Shown: positions 43,344 to 52,249, numbered from the stretch's first letter. The stretch is DNA of 64,000 bases from Streptomyces ferrugineus (GCF_015160855.1 NZ_CP063373.1:1178001-1242000), one strand, 5' to 3'. Numbers and translations: made by a program. The notes: a model not told the origin generated them from the letters alone.

Positions 43344-45128
43344 TCACTTCGCGCACTCGACCTTGTCCGCCGTGGACTTCTCCACGTCGGGCGCCTTCGT
43401 CGGAGCGGTGAGCGAGACACCCGCGCCCTTGAAGTCCTTGCCCAGGGTCAGCGTCATCGTGGGCAGGCCCTGGGCGTTGGTCACGCTCTTGCCGGGCTTC
43501 ATCGCGGCCCCGGACAGGCCCATGATGTCGGCGAGCCGGCGTGCCTGGTCCGCCTGGTCCGGCGCGTACTCCAGCGTCGTCTTCGCCAGCGTCGCCGGGG
43601 CGTTGCCCGCGTTCTCCGACTTGGACACGCCCTCCTCGGTCTGCAGCCAGGTCAGGGTCTCCTGGGCGCTGCCCGCGGGTGCCCCGCCGTTGAAGACCTG
43701 CACCCGCACCTCGGAGGCGTCGGCCTTGGTGCCCTTGAGCCGGGCGGCCACGGCGGCCGCCTCCTGCTTCTTCTGCTGCTTGACCTCAGTGAAGGAGACG
43801 TCGTTCTGGATCGCCTGGAAGACCCCGGGTGCCGTCGTCTCGTTCAGTACGACGGTCGTCTTCACCTTCTCCGCCGGGTTGTCGATCACCGGAACCGTGG
43901 TGAAGGTCAGGTTCTTGGTGTCGAGCTTGCCCAGCTCCAGACCGAGGTCCTTCAGCTTGTCGATGCTGTCGAGCTGGGAGTCGACGGTCAGCGCCTTGGT
44001 GCCCGCCTCGGCCAGCTTGATCATCTTGGTCGGGCTGGTGAGGGTGTCGTTCGACTTCAGTTTGCGCATCAGCGCGCTGAGGAACTGCTGCTGCAGCCCG
44101 ATCCGGCTCAGGTCACCGCCGAAACCGACGGAGTGCCGGGTGCGGACGAAGGCCAGCGCGTCCTCGCCCTCGATCGTGTGCTTGCCCTTGGTGAGGTTGA
44201 GTTTGGAGTCGCGGTCGTTGATGTCCTTGGCCAGGCACACCTCGACGCCGCCGACCGCCGTCGTCAGCGTCTTCACGGCGTTGAAGTCGGCCACCATGAA
44301 GTTGTCCGGCTTGACCCCGGTCAGCTCGGTGACCGTGCGTGCGGTGCAACTGGGCGTACGGCCCTCCTGGCCGAGGCTGGTGTTGAACCGGACGCCGGTC
44401 TCGCCCGCGATGACCTTCTGGGAGCCGTCCTCCTGCTGGGTCGGGCAGTCCGGGATGTCGACGATCAGGTCGCGCGGGATGCTCAGCGCGGTCGCGTTCG
44501 AGCGGTCCTTGGAGACGTGCAGCAGGATCGTGGTGTCGGCGTGCCCCTCGCTGCCCTGGTCGCCGTACTTGTCGTTGCCCGCCCCCGTGCGCTTGTCCGT
44601 GCCGATGAGCAGGATGTTGATGGCCTTGTCCTTGCTGAAGCCACCGGTGCTCGCGCCGTCGTCGGAGACGGACTGGATGTTGTCGTTGAGGTGCTCGATG
44701 TAGAGGTACGCGCCGGCCGCGGCGGCGACCACCACGAACGCCATGATGCCGCCGGTCCAGAGCACGGCCTTCTTCGCCTTGCTCTTCTTCTTCACCGGCC
44801 GCCGGCCGCGCCGCCCCGGCAGGGGCTCCTCGGGCGCACCCCTGCGCCGGCGCTGCGGCGGGACCTCGCGGCCCGGCGCATGCCGCGTCTCCCGCCCCGG
44901 CGCGGCGCTCCGATGGCGCACCGCGCCCCCGGCGCCCGCGGTCTGGGTACCGGTACCGGCCGCGCGCGCGGCGGCGCCGGCCCGGGAAGCCGCTCTGCGG
45001 GGACCCGGAACCGCTGACTGCGCTGCGGAAGCATTCAGTCGCAGTTCGTATTCACCGGTGTTCGGATTGAGTACCCACTGGTCTGCGGGATCGATGTCGT
45101 CCGCCCGCCCACGGCCTTGCGCGTCCAC
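43344..45128 (-). CDS. LCP family protein 4 with LytR_C domain
   Basis: A 594-residue LCP enzyme, the longest of the five. Cytoplasmic region of about 120 residues begins with VDAQGRGRADDIDPADQWV and a motif also common in Streptomyces LCP proteins (LNPNTGEYELRL), then Ala/Arg-rich sequence. A transmembrane helix (TGGIMAFVVVAAAAGAYLYI) is followed by the LCP domain: NILLIGTDKRTG, ADTTILLHV, LSIPRDLIVDIP, AFVRTRHSVGFGGDLSRIG. LytR_C is at about 490-585 (VRVQVFNGGAPAGSA). The GTG start at 45128 has GGAGG at 12 bases, longer than usual, so the start is less certain than the domains. Confidence 0.9.
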   Translation of the reverse strand: MDAQGRGRADDIDPADQWVLNPNTGEYELRLNASAAQSAVPGPRRAASRAGAAARAAGTGTQTAGAGGAVRHRSAAPGRETRHAPGREVPPQRRRRGAPEEPLPGRRGRRPVKKKSKAKKAVLWTGGIMAFVVVAAAAGAYLYIEHLNDNIQSVSDDGASTGGFSKDKAINILLIGTDKRTGAGNDKYGDQGSEGHADTTILLHVSKDRSNATALSIPRDLIVDIPDCPTQQEDGSQKVIAGETGVRFNTSLGQEGRTPSCTARTVTELTGVKPDNFMVADFNAVKTLTTAVGGVEVCLAKDINDRDSKLNLTKGKHTIEGEDALAFVRTRHSVGFGGDLSRIGLQQQFLSALMRKLKSNDTLTSPTKMIKLAEAGTKALTVDSQLDSIDKLKDLGLELGKLDTKNLTFTTVPVIDNPAEKVKTTVVLNETTAPGVFQAIQNDVSFTEVKQQKKQEAAAVAARLKGTKADASEVRVQVFNGGAPAGSAQETLTWLQTEEGVSKSENAGNAPATLAKTTLEYAPDQADQARRLADIMGLSGAAMKPGKSVTNAQGLPTMTLTLGKDFKGAGVSLTAPTKAPDVEKSTADKVECAK

Positions 45129-45354
45129 GGTTGTCTGAATCCTCCGTCGGGGCCACGCGGCGCCTTCCCCCTCCAAGGCGCTCGGGTCTCTCGGTCAAAC
45201 AGTGCGCAAGCCTAACTACGGCAGGGAGCACCAGATCGCTCACACTATCCGCCCAGTTCAGCGTGGAGCGAGGACGGTGACAAATTCCACGTCCCTACAA
45301 CTGGGCAATCCGTCGCATTTCTTTGAACTGGGGTTCACCGGCTTGGCGAGTGCT

Positions 45355-46515
45355 TTACCCACAGGGCTTCTCGGCGGCGGTGCTGCCGCGGAACGTGGGT
45401 GCCGGGGAAGTGGGGTCGGAGGGCGAAGGACGTGAGGAGTTGTGTGACGAACCGGGGTGCATTCCGGACGAATCGCTGACTTCCACCGGGGTGTCGGTGC
45501 GCAGTCGCTCGAAGAGGCGCTCGGCCTCCGGCTCCACGAGTTGGTCGCGATTGGAGTTGTAGATGTACGACTCCCTGGGAACCGTGAGGAATTGCACGCG
45601 TTCGGTAGGGATGTCGCGCACTCCTCGCGCGAGTTCGTACAAACCACGCAAGCTGGCCAGGGCCGGGTCGGTGGTGAGGGACGATGTGGCGGCGTCCAGG
45701 ACGGGGTAGAGCCTGACCGGATTGAGCAGTACGTCGTTGCTCTGCACCTTGTGCACGAGTGCGGCCAGGAAGCGCTGCTGGCGTTCCATGCGGTCGGTGT
45801 CGCTGCCGTTGCCGAGGGATTTGCGGGCACGGACGTAGCCGAGGGCCTGCTCGCCGTTGAGGGTGACTTTTCCGGCCGGGAGCCTGAGCTTGGCGGCCTT
45901 GTCGGCGATGGGTTTCCTGAGACAGATCTCGACGCCGTCGAGGGCGTCGACCATCTTCTTGAAGCCGTGGAAGTCGATGACGACGTGGTGGTCCATACGG
46001 ATGTTCGTGAGCCGCTCCACGGTGCGGATGGTGCAGGCCGAACCGCCCACCTGGAAGGCGTAGTTGAACATCGCGAACATGGGGTCGCTGCGGGTGCCGT
46101 CGGGGCGGCGGCAGCCGGGGACGTCGACCATGAGGTCGCGGGGTAGGGAGACGGCGGTGGCGCTGCGGCGGTTGGCCGAGAGGTGCAACAGGATGGTGGT
46201 GTCGGAGCGCTCGGTCCCGGAGTCGCGGCCGTAGCGGCGGTTCTTGCTGCCGGCGCGGGTGTCCGAGCCGATGACGAGAATGTTCTGCGCGCCGCGGACC
46301 AGTGAGGTGGGGCGCTCCTTCTCGTACCGGGCGAGTTCGGCGGCGGCGGCCTCGTCCGGGGTGATGTTGGAGTCGAGCTTGGCGTAGACGGCCCAGCCGA
46401 CCCCGCCGGCGACGAGCACCAGAAGCCCGACCCCCAGGGCTCCCCGCCGAGCCCATCGCCGCATCCCCCTCTTACTGGCCGACGCCCCCCGGCGCGCAGG
46501 TGCGGTGTCGGTCAC
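45355..46515 (-). CDS. LCP family protein 5, no LytR_C domain
   Basis: A 386-residue LCP enzyme. N-terminal Arg-rich stretch, one transmembrane helix (LGVGLLVLVAGGVGWAVY), then NILVIGSDTRAG, SDTTILLHL, VSLPRDLMVDVPGC, YVRARKSLGNGSDTDRME. It ends in a Ser/Pro-rich tail without LytR_C. The GTG at 46515 (VTDTAPARRG) has GGGGTGGA seven bases upstream; the GTG at 46527 has no spacing for a ribosome site. It lies upstream of LCP4 on the same strand, with 226 bases between. Confidence 0.9.
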   Translation of the reverse strand: MTDTAPARRGASASKRGMRRWARRGALGVGLLVLVAGGVGWAVYAKLDSNITPDEAAAAELARYEKERPTSLVRGAQNILVIGSDTRAGSKNRRYGRDSGTERSDTTILLHLSANRRSATAVSLPRDLMVDVPGCRRPDGTRSDPMFAMFNYAFQVGGSACTIRTVERLTNIRMDHHVVIDFHGFKKMVDALDGVEICLRKPIADKAAKLRLPAGKVTLNGEQALGYVRARKSLGNGSDTDRMERQQRFLAALVHKVQSNDVLLNPVRLYPVLDAATSSLTTDPALASLRGLYELARGVRDIPTERVQFLTVPRESYIYNSNRDQLVEPEAERLFERLRTDTPVEVSDSSGMHPGSSHNSSRPSPSDPTSPAPTFRGSTAAEKPCG

Positions 46516-46821
46516 GGCTGGGTCCACCCCTCAGTGCGTGCTGCGTGTGGTGTGGGCTGCTGTTACGACCATGGCCTGGATGAGGGGCGAGGGGTGTGTG
46601 GTGGTGGGCTGAACGGGTGACGGGTGCCTGCGGCGGTGGGGCCTGGGGGTGCGTTGTGCGTCGGGGACGTGGCGGGAGTCCGCTTCGCCTCGGCTGCGGG
46701 CATGCGTGCCGCATGGGGCGGCTCCCGACCCGCAGAAGGCGGCACCCCGTCGCGCCGGGCTGCGCACCCACCCCGCCCGGCCCTCACGCCGGGTGCCTGC
46801 CCGGCGGGGCGGTGCTCGGCG
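46516..46821. other. 306-base intergenic region holding an interspersed element
   Basis: No gene seen between LCP5 and the TIGR03089 gene. Most of it (46617-46806) matches an element seen again at 61551-61862. Confidence 0.6.
46617..46806. repeat. interspersed intergenic element, copy A
   Basis: Shares ordered blocks with 61551-61862: TGACGGGTG, CCTGCGGCG, GTCGGGGACG, TCCGCTTC, CTGCGGGCA..CGTGCCGC, GGCACCCCG, CGCCGGGC..GCGC and a closing TGCCTG. Copy A is shorter, missing the long hairpin of copy B. From memory the CTGCGGGCA-CGTGCCGC core is common between Streptomyces genes. Confidence 0.6.
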
Positions 46822-47577
46822 TCACCGTGCGGTCGTCGTCACCCGCTCCGCGTCGATGCGCTGTGCCACGGCCTCTTCCGTCAGGGCGTCGAGGTGGCGG
46901 CACAGGACCACCGAACCGCCGGTCGCGAGCGCCGCGTACAGGCCGGCGTTGAGGCCGTGCCAGGTGTCGTACGGCAGGGCGGAGAGGATCCGTGAACCCG
47001 GGCCCGTGAGGCCGAGGGCCGGTGCCTCCGCCTGGGCGCGCTCGACCAGTTCGGCCGCGCTGAACTCCCGGCCCGCCACGATCAGCGCCGGGTCCTCGGG
47101 GTCGACCGGCGCGTACGGTGCGAAGTGGTCGCCCTGGCTGGGGACCTCCACCGCGTAGTCGGCGAAGCCGGGCGGCGGTTGTGGGAAACGGCCCCCCAGA
47201 GGGCGGAGCGCCAAGGCGACCCGCTCACCCCGGCACGCGGCCGCGGCCTCCAGACCCTCCGGCCCGCTGACGACCACGTCCGCCGTCGCCGGATCCCCGC
47301 CCACGTCCGCGATCGCGCCCACCGACGAACACGCCAGCAGCCACACCGCCGTCTGCCAGTGCGCGGGCAGCAACAGCGTGACCCGGTCACCCGGCCCGGC
47401 CCCGAGGTCGCCCTGGAGCAGATTCGCGGTCTTGGCCACCCAATTGGCGAAGGTGGCCACGGACAATTCGACACGTTCCCCGGTGGCGTCGTCGTAGAAG
47501 GTCACCAGGGGACGCCCGGCGTCCGCGGCGAGCGCGGAACGCAGCAGGTCGGCAGGGGTGCGGTCGGTGGCATTCAC
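46822..47577 (-). CDS. TIGR03089 family protein (truncated adenylate-forming-like)
   Basis: A 251-residue protein resembling only the N-terminal part of acyl-CoA synthetases/AMP-binding enzymes: FYDDATGERVELSVATFANWVAKTAN, GPGDRVTLLLPAHWQTAVWLLA and ALPYDTWHGLNAGLYAALATGG. The P-loop-like adenylation motif and the C-terminal domain are missing, as is usual for TIGR03089, an actinobacterial family of unknown role. The start is a GTG at 47577 with no ribosome site but a TACCCT seven bases upstream. It is divergent from the secreted amidase gene. Probably not an active ligase. Confidence 0.8.
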   Translation of the reverse strand: MNATDRTPADLLRSALAADAGRPLVTFYDDATGERVELSVATFANWVAKTANLLQGDLGAGPGDRVTLLLPAHWQTAVWLLACSSVGAIADVGGDPATADVVVSGPEGLEAAAACRGERVALALRPLGGRFPQPPPGFADYAVEVPSQGDHFAPYAPVDPEDPALIVAGREFSAAELVERAQAEAPALGLTGPGSRILSALPYDTWHGLNAGLYAALATGGSVVLCRHLDALTEEAVAQRIDAERVTTTAR

Positions 47578-47584
47578 CCGCGCA

Positions 47585-47590
47585 AGGGTA
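47585..47590 (-). promoter_or_regulatory. -10-like TACCCT for a leaderless TIGR03089 transcript
   Basis: On the minus strand TACCCT lies seven bases before the GTG start and no Shine-Dalgarno is present. Confidence 0.35.
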
Positions 47591-47693
47591 CGCGCAGACG
47601 CGGCCGCGCACCGCCCTGCGGGCCGTGGGGACGCCACCGGTTCGGCGGAGCCACGGGCCGACACGGCGTCAGTTTCCCAATGGACAGGTTTGT

Positions 47694-49184
47694 ATGGCTA
47701 TGTTCAACATCGGGAGCATGCGTGGATTCCTAGCTTCTTCGATCGGTGTCACGTGCGCGGCCGCTCTCGTCCTACCGCTCGCCCCGCCCGCCGTCGCGGC
47801 GCCCGGAGCGGAAGCCGCCGCTGGCCGGGGGACGGCGGCCGGGCCGGTGGTGCGGCGTGCGGACGCCGAGGCCTACGTCCCCGGCAGCACCCAGTCGCTG
47901 CCCCTCGCCCCCCTCACTCGTGACCGTGCCGCCGGAGCCCCCGCCGAACAGGGGCTGTCCCGCCGGGACGTAGATCACTTCTCCCTCGTCGGCGTCGTCT
48001 GGGACGACCCGGCCACCGAACTGCACGGCCGTGTCCAGGTCCGCACCCGCGCGGTCGGCACCGGCACCTGGTCCGGCTGGCAGGATGTCGAGACGCACAA
48101 CTCCGAGCACGCGGCCGACCCGGACACCCCCGAAGGCGCCTCCCCATCGGTGCGCGGCGGCACGGCGCCCCTGTGGGTCGGCGAGTCGGACGGCGTGGAG
48201 GTGCGGGTCACCGCGCAGCCCGCCGAACCCCGGCCCGAGGAGAGCGAAAGCGAACCGAACGGTGACGACTCGGCGGTGACCGCTGCCGCCATCACTCCGC
48301 TGCCCGACGGCCTCCACCTCGAACTCGTCGACCCGGGCGACCCCGCCCCCGTGCAGGGCGACCCCGGCTCCGGTACGGGCGGACTGAACCCCGGGACCAG
48401 CGGCGCGGCCGGAACCGGTGGCATCGCCGTGTCCGCCGACGCCCTCGCCGCCTCCGCCGCCAACGCCGAACTCACGTCCCTGGGCGCCGCCGAGATCCCC
48501 GAGCTCGGCCGCATCGAGACCGAACGGGAACTGCTGGCCCTGCGCGGCAGCGAACTGACGCAGGAGCAGCGGGCCAAGCCGTACATCGGGCCGCGGCCGC
48601 GCATCGTCACACGGCGCGGATGGGGCGCCAACGAGAGCTGGCGGGAGCGGCGGTTCGCCTACACGAAGAAGGTGAAGGCGGCCTTCGTGCACCACACGGC
48701 GACCGGCAGCTACTGGTGCAAGCAGTCTCCCTCACTCATTCGCGGTATCTACCGCTACCACGTCAAGAGCATGCGCTGGCGCGACATCGGCTACAACTTC
48801 GTCATCGACCGGTGCGGAAGGATCTACGAGGGGCGCGCCGGGGGAGTGGCCAAGCCCGTCATGGGTGCCCACACACTCGGTTTCAACTCCAACAGCATGG
48901 GGATCGCCGTTCTCGGCAACTACGGCACCAGGAAGCCGACGGTCAGGGCGGTGAAGGCCATCGCCCGGCTCACGGCCTGGAAACTGGGGCTCTACGGCGC
49001 CAATCCGCGTGGAAAGACATACCTGAGGTCCGGGGGTGGCAATCTCTACCGAAAGGGAAAGAACGTACGACTGAACGTGATCTCCGGCCATCGGGACGGC
49101 TACTCCACGTCGTGCCCCGGATGGCAGCTCTACCGCAAGCTCGGCTCGGCCCGCTCCTCGGCGGCCCGCTACCAGGGACGTTGA
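47694..49184 (+). CDS. secreted PGRP-type N-acetylmuramoyl-L-alanine amidase
   Basis: A 496-residue exported cell-wall hydrolase. The signal peptide covers GFLASSIGVTCAAALVLPLA. A middle region of about 270 residues has a beta-type segment (VDHFSLVGVVWDDPATELHGRVQVRTR) and a Gly-rich linker. The C-terminal amidase_2/PGRP domain begins at RIVTRRGWGANESW and holds the zinc ligands in AFVHHTATG and ISGHRDGYSTSCPG, with YNFVIDRCGRIYEGR between. It should cleave the bond between MurNAc and L-Ala. Several in-frame Met codons occur at the start; 47694 has GGACAGG upstream. It is followed by a hairpin and the nucleotidyltransferase gene. Confidence 0.9.
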   Translation: MAMFNIGSMRGFLASSIGVTCAAALVLPLAPPAVAAPGAEAAAGRGTAAGPVVRRADAEAYVPGSTQSLPLAPLTRDRAAGAPAEQGLSRRDVDHFSLVGVVWDDPATELHGRVQVRTRAVGTGTWSGWQDVETHNSEHAADPDTPEGASPSVRGGTAPLWVGESDGVEVRVTAQPAEPRPEESESEPNGDDSAVTAAAITPLPDGLHLELVDPGDPAPVQGDPGSGTGGLNPGTSGAAGTGGIAVSADALAASAANAELTSLGAAEIPELGRIETERELLALRGSELTQEQRAKPYIGPRPRIVTRRGWGANESWRERRFAYTKKVKAAFVHHTATGSYWCKQSPSLIRGIYRYHVKSMRWRDIGYNFVIDRCGRIYEGRAGGVAKPVMGAHTLGFNSNSMGIAVLGNYGTRKPTVRAVKAIARLTAWKLGLYGANPRGKTYLRSGGGNLYRKGKNVRLNVISGHRDGYSTSCPGWQLYRKLGSARSSAARYQGR

Positions 49185-49205
49185 GGGGCGGTCTGCATAG
49201 ACTGG

Positions 49206-49229
49206 CCGGCCGAAAGACAGTTCGGCCGG
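49206..49229 (+). terminator. 9 bp hairpin between amidase and nucleotidyltransferase genes
   Basis: CCGGCCGAA (49206-49214), loop AGACAG, TTCGGCCGG (49221-49229), 21 bases past the amidase stop and 25 before the next start. Likely a terminator or attenuator. Confidence 0.6.
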
Positions 49230-49254
49230 TCCCGGCAGGAAGCAGAGACGACAG

Positions 49255-50337
49255 GTGACAGAAGCGATCCTCCTGGTCGGCGGCAAGGGCACTCGGCTGC
49301 GTCCGCTCACCGTGCACACGCCGAAGCCCATGGTCCCGGCGGCCGGGGTGCCGTTCCTCACGCACCAGTTGGCGAGAGCGAGAGCGGCGGGGGTCGAGCA
49401 CATCGTGCTCGCGACGTCGTACCTGGCCGAGGTCTTCGAGCCGTACTTCGGCGACGGCTCGGCGCTCGGGCTCCATCTGGAGTACGTCACCGAGGAGGAG
49501 CCCCTCGGCACGGGCGGCGCGATCCGCAACGTGGCGTCGCGTCTCCACTCCGCGCCGGACGACCCGGTGCTGATCTTCAACGGGGACATCCTGACGGGGC
49601 TGGACATCAGGGCGCTGGTCCGCACCCACGAGACGACGGGCGCGGACGTCTCCCTGCACCTCACCAAGGTGACGGACCCAAGGGCGTACGGCCTGGTCCC
49701 CACGGACGGCACGGGCCGGGTGACGGCGTTCCTGGAGAAGCCCCAGACCCCCGAGGAGATCGTCACCGACCAGATCAACGCGGGCGCGTACGTCTTCCGC
49801 CGCTCGATCATCGACACGATCCCGGCGGGCCGTCCCGTCTCGGTGGAGCGCGAGACCTTCCCGGACCTCCTGTCGGCCGGGGCACACCTCCAGGGCATGG
49901 TCGACTCGACGTACTGGCTCGACCTGGGCACGCCGGCGGCGTTCGTCCGCGGCTCGGCCGACCTGGTTCTGGGCCGGGCCCCATCTCCTGCCGTGCCCGG
50001 CCGCTGCGGCGACCGCCTGATCCTCCCCACGGCCCGGGTGGCACCGGACGCCAAGCTGACCGGTGGCACGGTGGTCGGAGAGGGCGCGTTCGTGGCCGAG
50101 GGCGCACGGGTCTTCGGCAGCACGATCCTCCCGGGCGCCGTCATCGAGCCCGGCGCCGTCATCACCGACTCCCTGATCGGCACCCGCGCCCGCGTGGGCG
50201 AACGCTCGATCCTCACCGGCACGGTCATCGGCGACGGCGCGGTGATCGGCGCGGACAACGAGCTGAAGGAGGGCGCGCGGGTGTGGTGCGATGCGCGGAT
50301 ACCGGCAGGCGCGGTGAGGTTCTCACCAGATCTCTGA
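49255..50337 (+). CDS. NDP-sugar pyrophosphorylase (mannose-1-phosphate guanylyltransferase-like)
   Basis: A 360-residue nucleotidyltransferase with the signature ILLVGGKGTRLRPLT and lysine in TPKPMVPAAG, GTGGAIRNV, FNGDILTGLD, and a C-terminal left-handed beta-helix of hexapeptide repeats (about 255-355). This matches bacterial GDP-mannose or glucose-1-phosphate nucleotidyltransferases; the mycobacterial whiB2 region holds a manC/manB gene at the same position, favouring GDP-mannose. The start is a GTG. Product would feed mannosyl or related glycans made by the neighbouring envelope genes. Confidence 0.88.
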   Translation: MTEAILLVGGKGTRLRPLTVHTPKPMVPAAGVPFLTHQLARARAAGVEHIVLATSYLAEVFEPYFGDGSALGLHLEYVTEEEPLGTGGAIRNVASRLHSAPDDPVLIFNGDILTGLDIRALVRTHETTGADVSLHLTKVTDPRAYGLVPTDGTGRVTAFLEKPQTPEEIVTDQINAGAYVFRRSIIDTIPAGRPVSVERETFPDLLSAGAHLQGMVDSTYWLDLGTPAAFVRGSADLVLGRAPSPAVPGRCGDRLILPTARVAPDAKLTGGTVVGEGAFVAEGARVFGSTILPGAVIEPGAVITDSLIGTRARVGERSILTGTVIGDGAVIGADNELKEGARVWCDARIPAGAVRFSPDL

Positions 50338-50387
50338 ACGACGCCGCTACGCCCACCCCCAACCGGCACATCCCAGCCCACCCGGCC

Positions 50388-51095
50388 TCTTCTGATTACC
50401 GGTCGGCACCCTCCGGCCTGTCGGGCGTTCGAGGCCGAGGCCAGGCCGCCCCGAGCCCCCACCCGCCCGCAGGGGGCTCCGCTTCTGATTGCCGGTTGGC
50501 GCGCCCTCCGGTCTGTCGGGTGTTCGAGGATGAGGCCAGGCCGTCCCGGGCCCTCGCCCGCCCGCAGGGGGCTCCGCTTCTGGATGCCGGTCGGCACCCT
50601 CCGGCCTGTCGGGCGTTCGAGGCCGAGGCCAGGCCGCCCCGAGCCCCCACCCGCCCGCAGTGGGCTCCGCTTCTGATTGCCGGTCGGCGCCCCCTGGTCT
50701 GTCGGGTGTTCGAGGATGAGGCCAGGCCGTCCCGAGCCCCCACCCGCCCGCAGTGGGCTCCGCTTCTGATTGCCGGTCGGCGCCCCCTGGTCTGTCGGGT
50801 GTTCGAGGATGAGGCCACGCCGTCCCGAGCCCCCACCCACCCGCCGGGGCCGCCACCTTCCAGCGTCAGCCCGTGCCTCTGAGCCCGTCGGGCGTTCGAG
50901 GACGAGGCCACGCCGTCCCGAGCCCCCACCCGCCCGCAGAGGGCTCCGCTTCTGAATGCCGGTCGGCGCGCCCTCCGGTCTGTCGGGTGTTCGAGGATGA
51001 GGCCACGCCGTCCCAAACCCCCACCCACCCGCAAGGGGCTCCACTTCTCAACGCCGGTCCGCACCCTCCAGCCCGTCCGGCGTTTGAGGACAAGG
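50388..51095. repeat. 93 bp tandem repeat array, about eight copies
   Basis: The core TCGGG(C/T)GTTCGAGG starts at 50421, 50516, 50609, 50702, 50795, 50888, 50983 and, degenerate, 51076: spacings of 95, 93, 93, 93, 93, 95 and 93 bases. Each unit continues with a GAGGCC-GCCG(C/T)CC block, CCCCACCCGCCCGCAG, GGGCTCCGCTTCTGA and GCCGGTCGGC. Two subtypes (CGTTCGAGGCCGAG and TGTTCGAGGATGAG) partly alternate. The period is divisible by three, so long frames stay open on both strands without being genes. It fills most of the 910-base gap between the nucleotidyltransferase and glycosylase genes. Confidence 0.9.
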
Positions 51096-51247
51096 CCCCT
51101 TAAGGGCCGGAGCGGGGGTCTGGGGGCGCAGCCCCCAGAGGCGCCCGGGGTCGAAGGGGCGGAGCCCCTGGAGGATGGGACGGGTAGGGGCGGCGGGGGC
51201 GAGAAGACCCGGCGGCGACCACAGGGAGGCCAGTCAGCCCTCGGGCG
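51096..51247. repeat. Streptomyces-type intergenic GC-rich tail
   Basis: Region after the tandem array with hairpin-forming blocks (CTGGGGGC-GCA-GCCCCCAG and GGGGC-GGA-GCCCC). From memory the GGGGGTCTGGGGGC and GACGGGTAGGGGCGGC strings recur widely between Streptomyces genes. It may act as transcription end for both flanking genes. Confidence 0.5.
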
Positions 51248-52249
51248 TCACAACCGCCCGATATCGCCCCGCGGCATCCGCGGCGCCCGCCGCCCCGGCA
51301 CCCGCCCACTCAACAAGATCAACCGAGCCGCCCGATGCCGCTGCCCCGCATACGGCTCCAGCAACTCCAGCATCACGGAGTCGTCCGCATCCCGGTCCCC
51401 CGCAAGCGCGAACCCCACAATCCCCGGCAGATGCAGATCCCCCACGGTCACCGCATCCGCCGCCCCATGACTACGCTGCACAACCTCCGCAGACGTCCAC
51501 GGCCCGATCCCCGGCACCACCTCCAACCGAGCCTGCGCCTCAGCCGGAGGCATCCGCACGGCCTCCTCCATCCGCGCAGCGACCCGCACCGCCCGCAGAA
51601 TCGTCGACGCCCGCTTGTTGTCGACCCCGGCCCGATGCCACTCCCAGGACGGAATCAACGCCCAGGTCCGCGCATCCGGCATCACACACATCCGCCCGGG
51701 CGCGGGCCCCGGCGCCGGCTCGCCGTACTTCCGTACCAGCAACCGCCACGCCCGATACGCCTCATCGGTCGTGACCTTCTGCTCCAGTACCGACGGAATC
51801 AACGACTCCATCACCAGCCCGGTCCGCGTCAGCCTGAGCCCCGGCCGCCGATGCCGAGCCATCGCCACCACCCGGTGCCGAGGCACGAACACGGACGGAT
51901 CGTCGGCGGCCCCGAGCAACTCGGGCAACCGCTCCAGCAGCCACTCGGAACCCGGCCCCCACGCCTCGCCCCGCACCTCCGCCCCACGCGCACTGACCCG
52001 CAGCGTCCCGGGCCCGGCAGGCGTGAGACTGGCCCGCCACACCGACCCGTCCGGCATCGCCCGGAACGTCGGATCCCCCGGCCCACGCCGCAGGGGCCCC
52101 AGCACCAGCCCGAGATCGAGCGGCCCCTGCGGCACCCACGTACGCACCCGCCCGGGCGCCGCGGCCTGCCGCGGTATCCCCGCGGACACGGCGACATGCC
52201 CACCGCGCACAGTGGTACGCGTGGGCCGCGGAGCGAAACGTCCTGCCAC
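51248..52249 (-). CDS. DNA-3-methyladenine glycosylase/AlkA-like HhH-GPD protein
   Basis: A 333-residue base-excision-repair glycosylase. The C-terminal HhH-GPD domain has the helix-hairpin-helix VVPGIGPWTSAEVV and, after it, the GD of VTVGDLHLPG with the catalytic Asp. PSVLEQKVTTDEAYRAWRLLVRKYG matches the AlkA/Ogg-like core. The N-terminal 120 residues are a beta-rich domain (PLDLGLVLGPLRRGPGDPTF) as in AlkA. It starts at a GTG at 52249. It is unrelated in function to the F420 genes next to it. Confidence 0.88.
   Translation of the reverse strand: MAGRFAPRPTRTTVRGGHVAVSAGIPRQAAAPGRVRTWVPQGPLDLGLVLGPLRRGPGDPTFRAMPDGSVWRASLTPAGPGTLRVSARGAEVRGEAWGPGSEWLLERLPELLGAADDPSVFVPRHRVVAMARHRRPGLRLTRTGLVMESLIPSVLEQKVTTDEAYRAWRLLVRKYGEPAPGPAPGRMCVMPDARTWALIPSWEWHRAGVDNKRASTILRAVRVAARMEEAVRMPPAEAQARLEVVPGIGPWTSAEVVQRSHGAADAVTVGDLHLPGIVGFALAGDRDADDSVMLELLEPYAGQRHRAARLILLSGRVPGRRAPRMPRGDIGRL

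Noticed and set aside
50421..50440. tRNA-like T-arm (GTTCGAG) in the repeat unit
   Set aside because: No acceptor stem, anticodon arm or CCA-side pairing can be built around it.
48732..51044. 770-residue minus-strand open frame
   Set aside because: It runs antisense through the amidase and nucleotidyltransferase genes and into the tandem array; composition is that of a GC-rich shadow frame.
50396..51064. Open frames of about 200 residues with a 31-residue repeat on both strands of the array
   Set aside because: The repeat period of 93 bases is a multiple of three, so frames stay open automatically; no ribosome site, start context or known repeat family supports a protein.
50388..51095. CRISPR array
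   Set aside because: The units repeat along their whole 93 bases with no unique spacers, and no cas genes are nearby.
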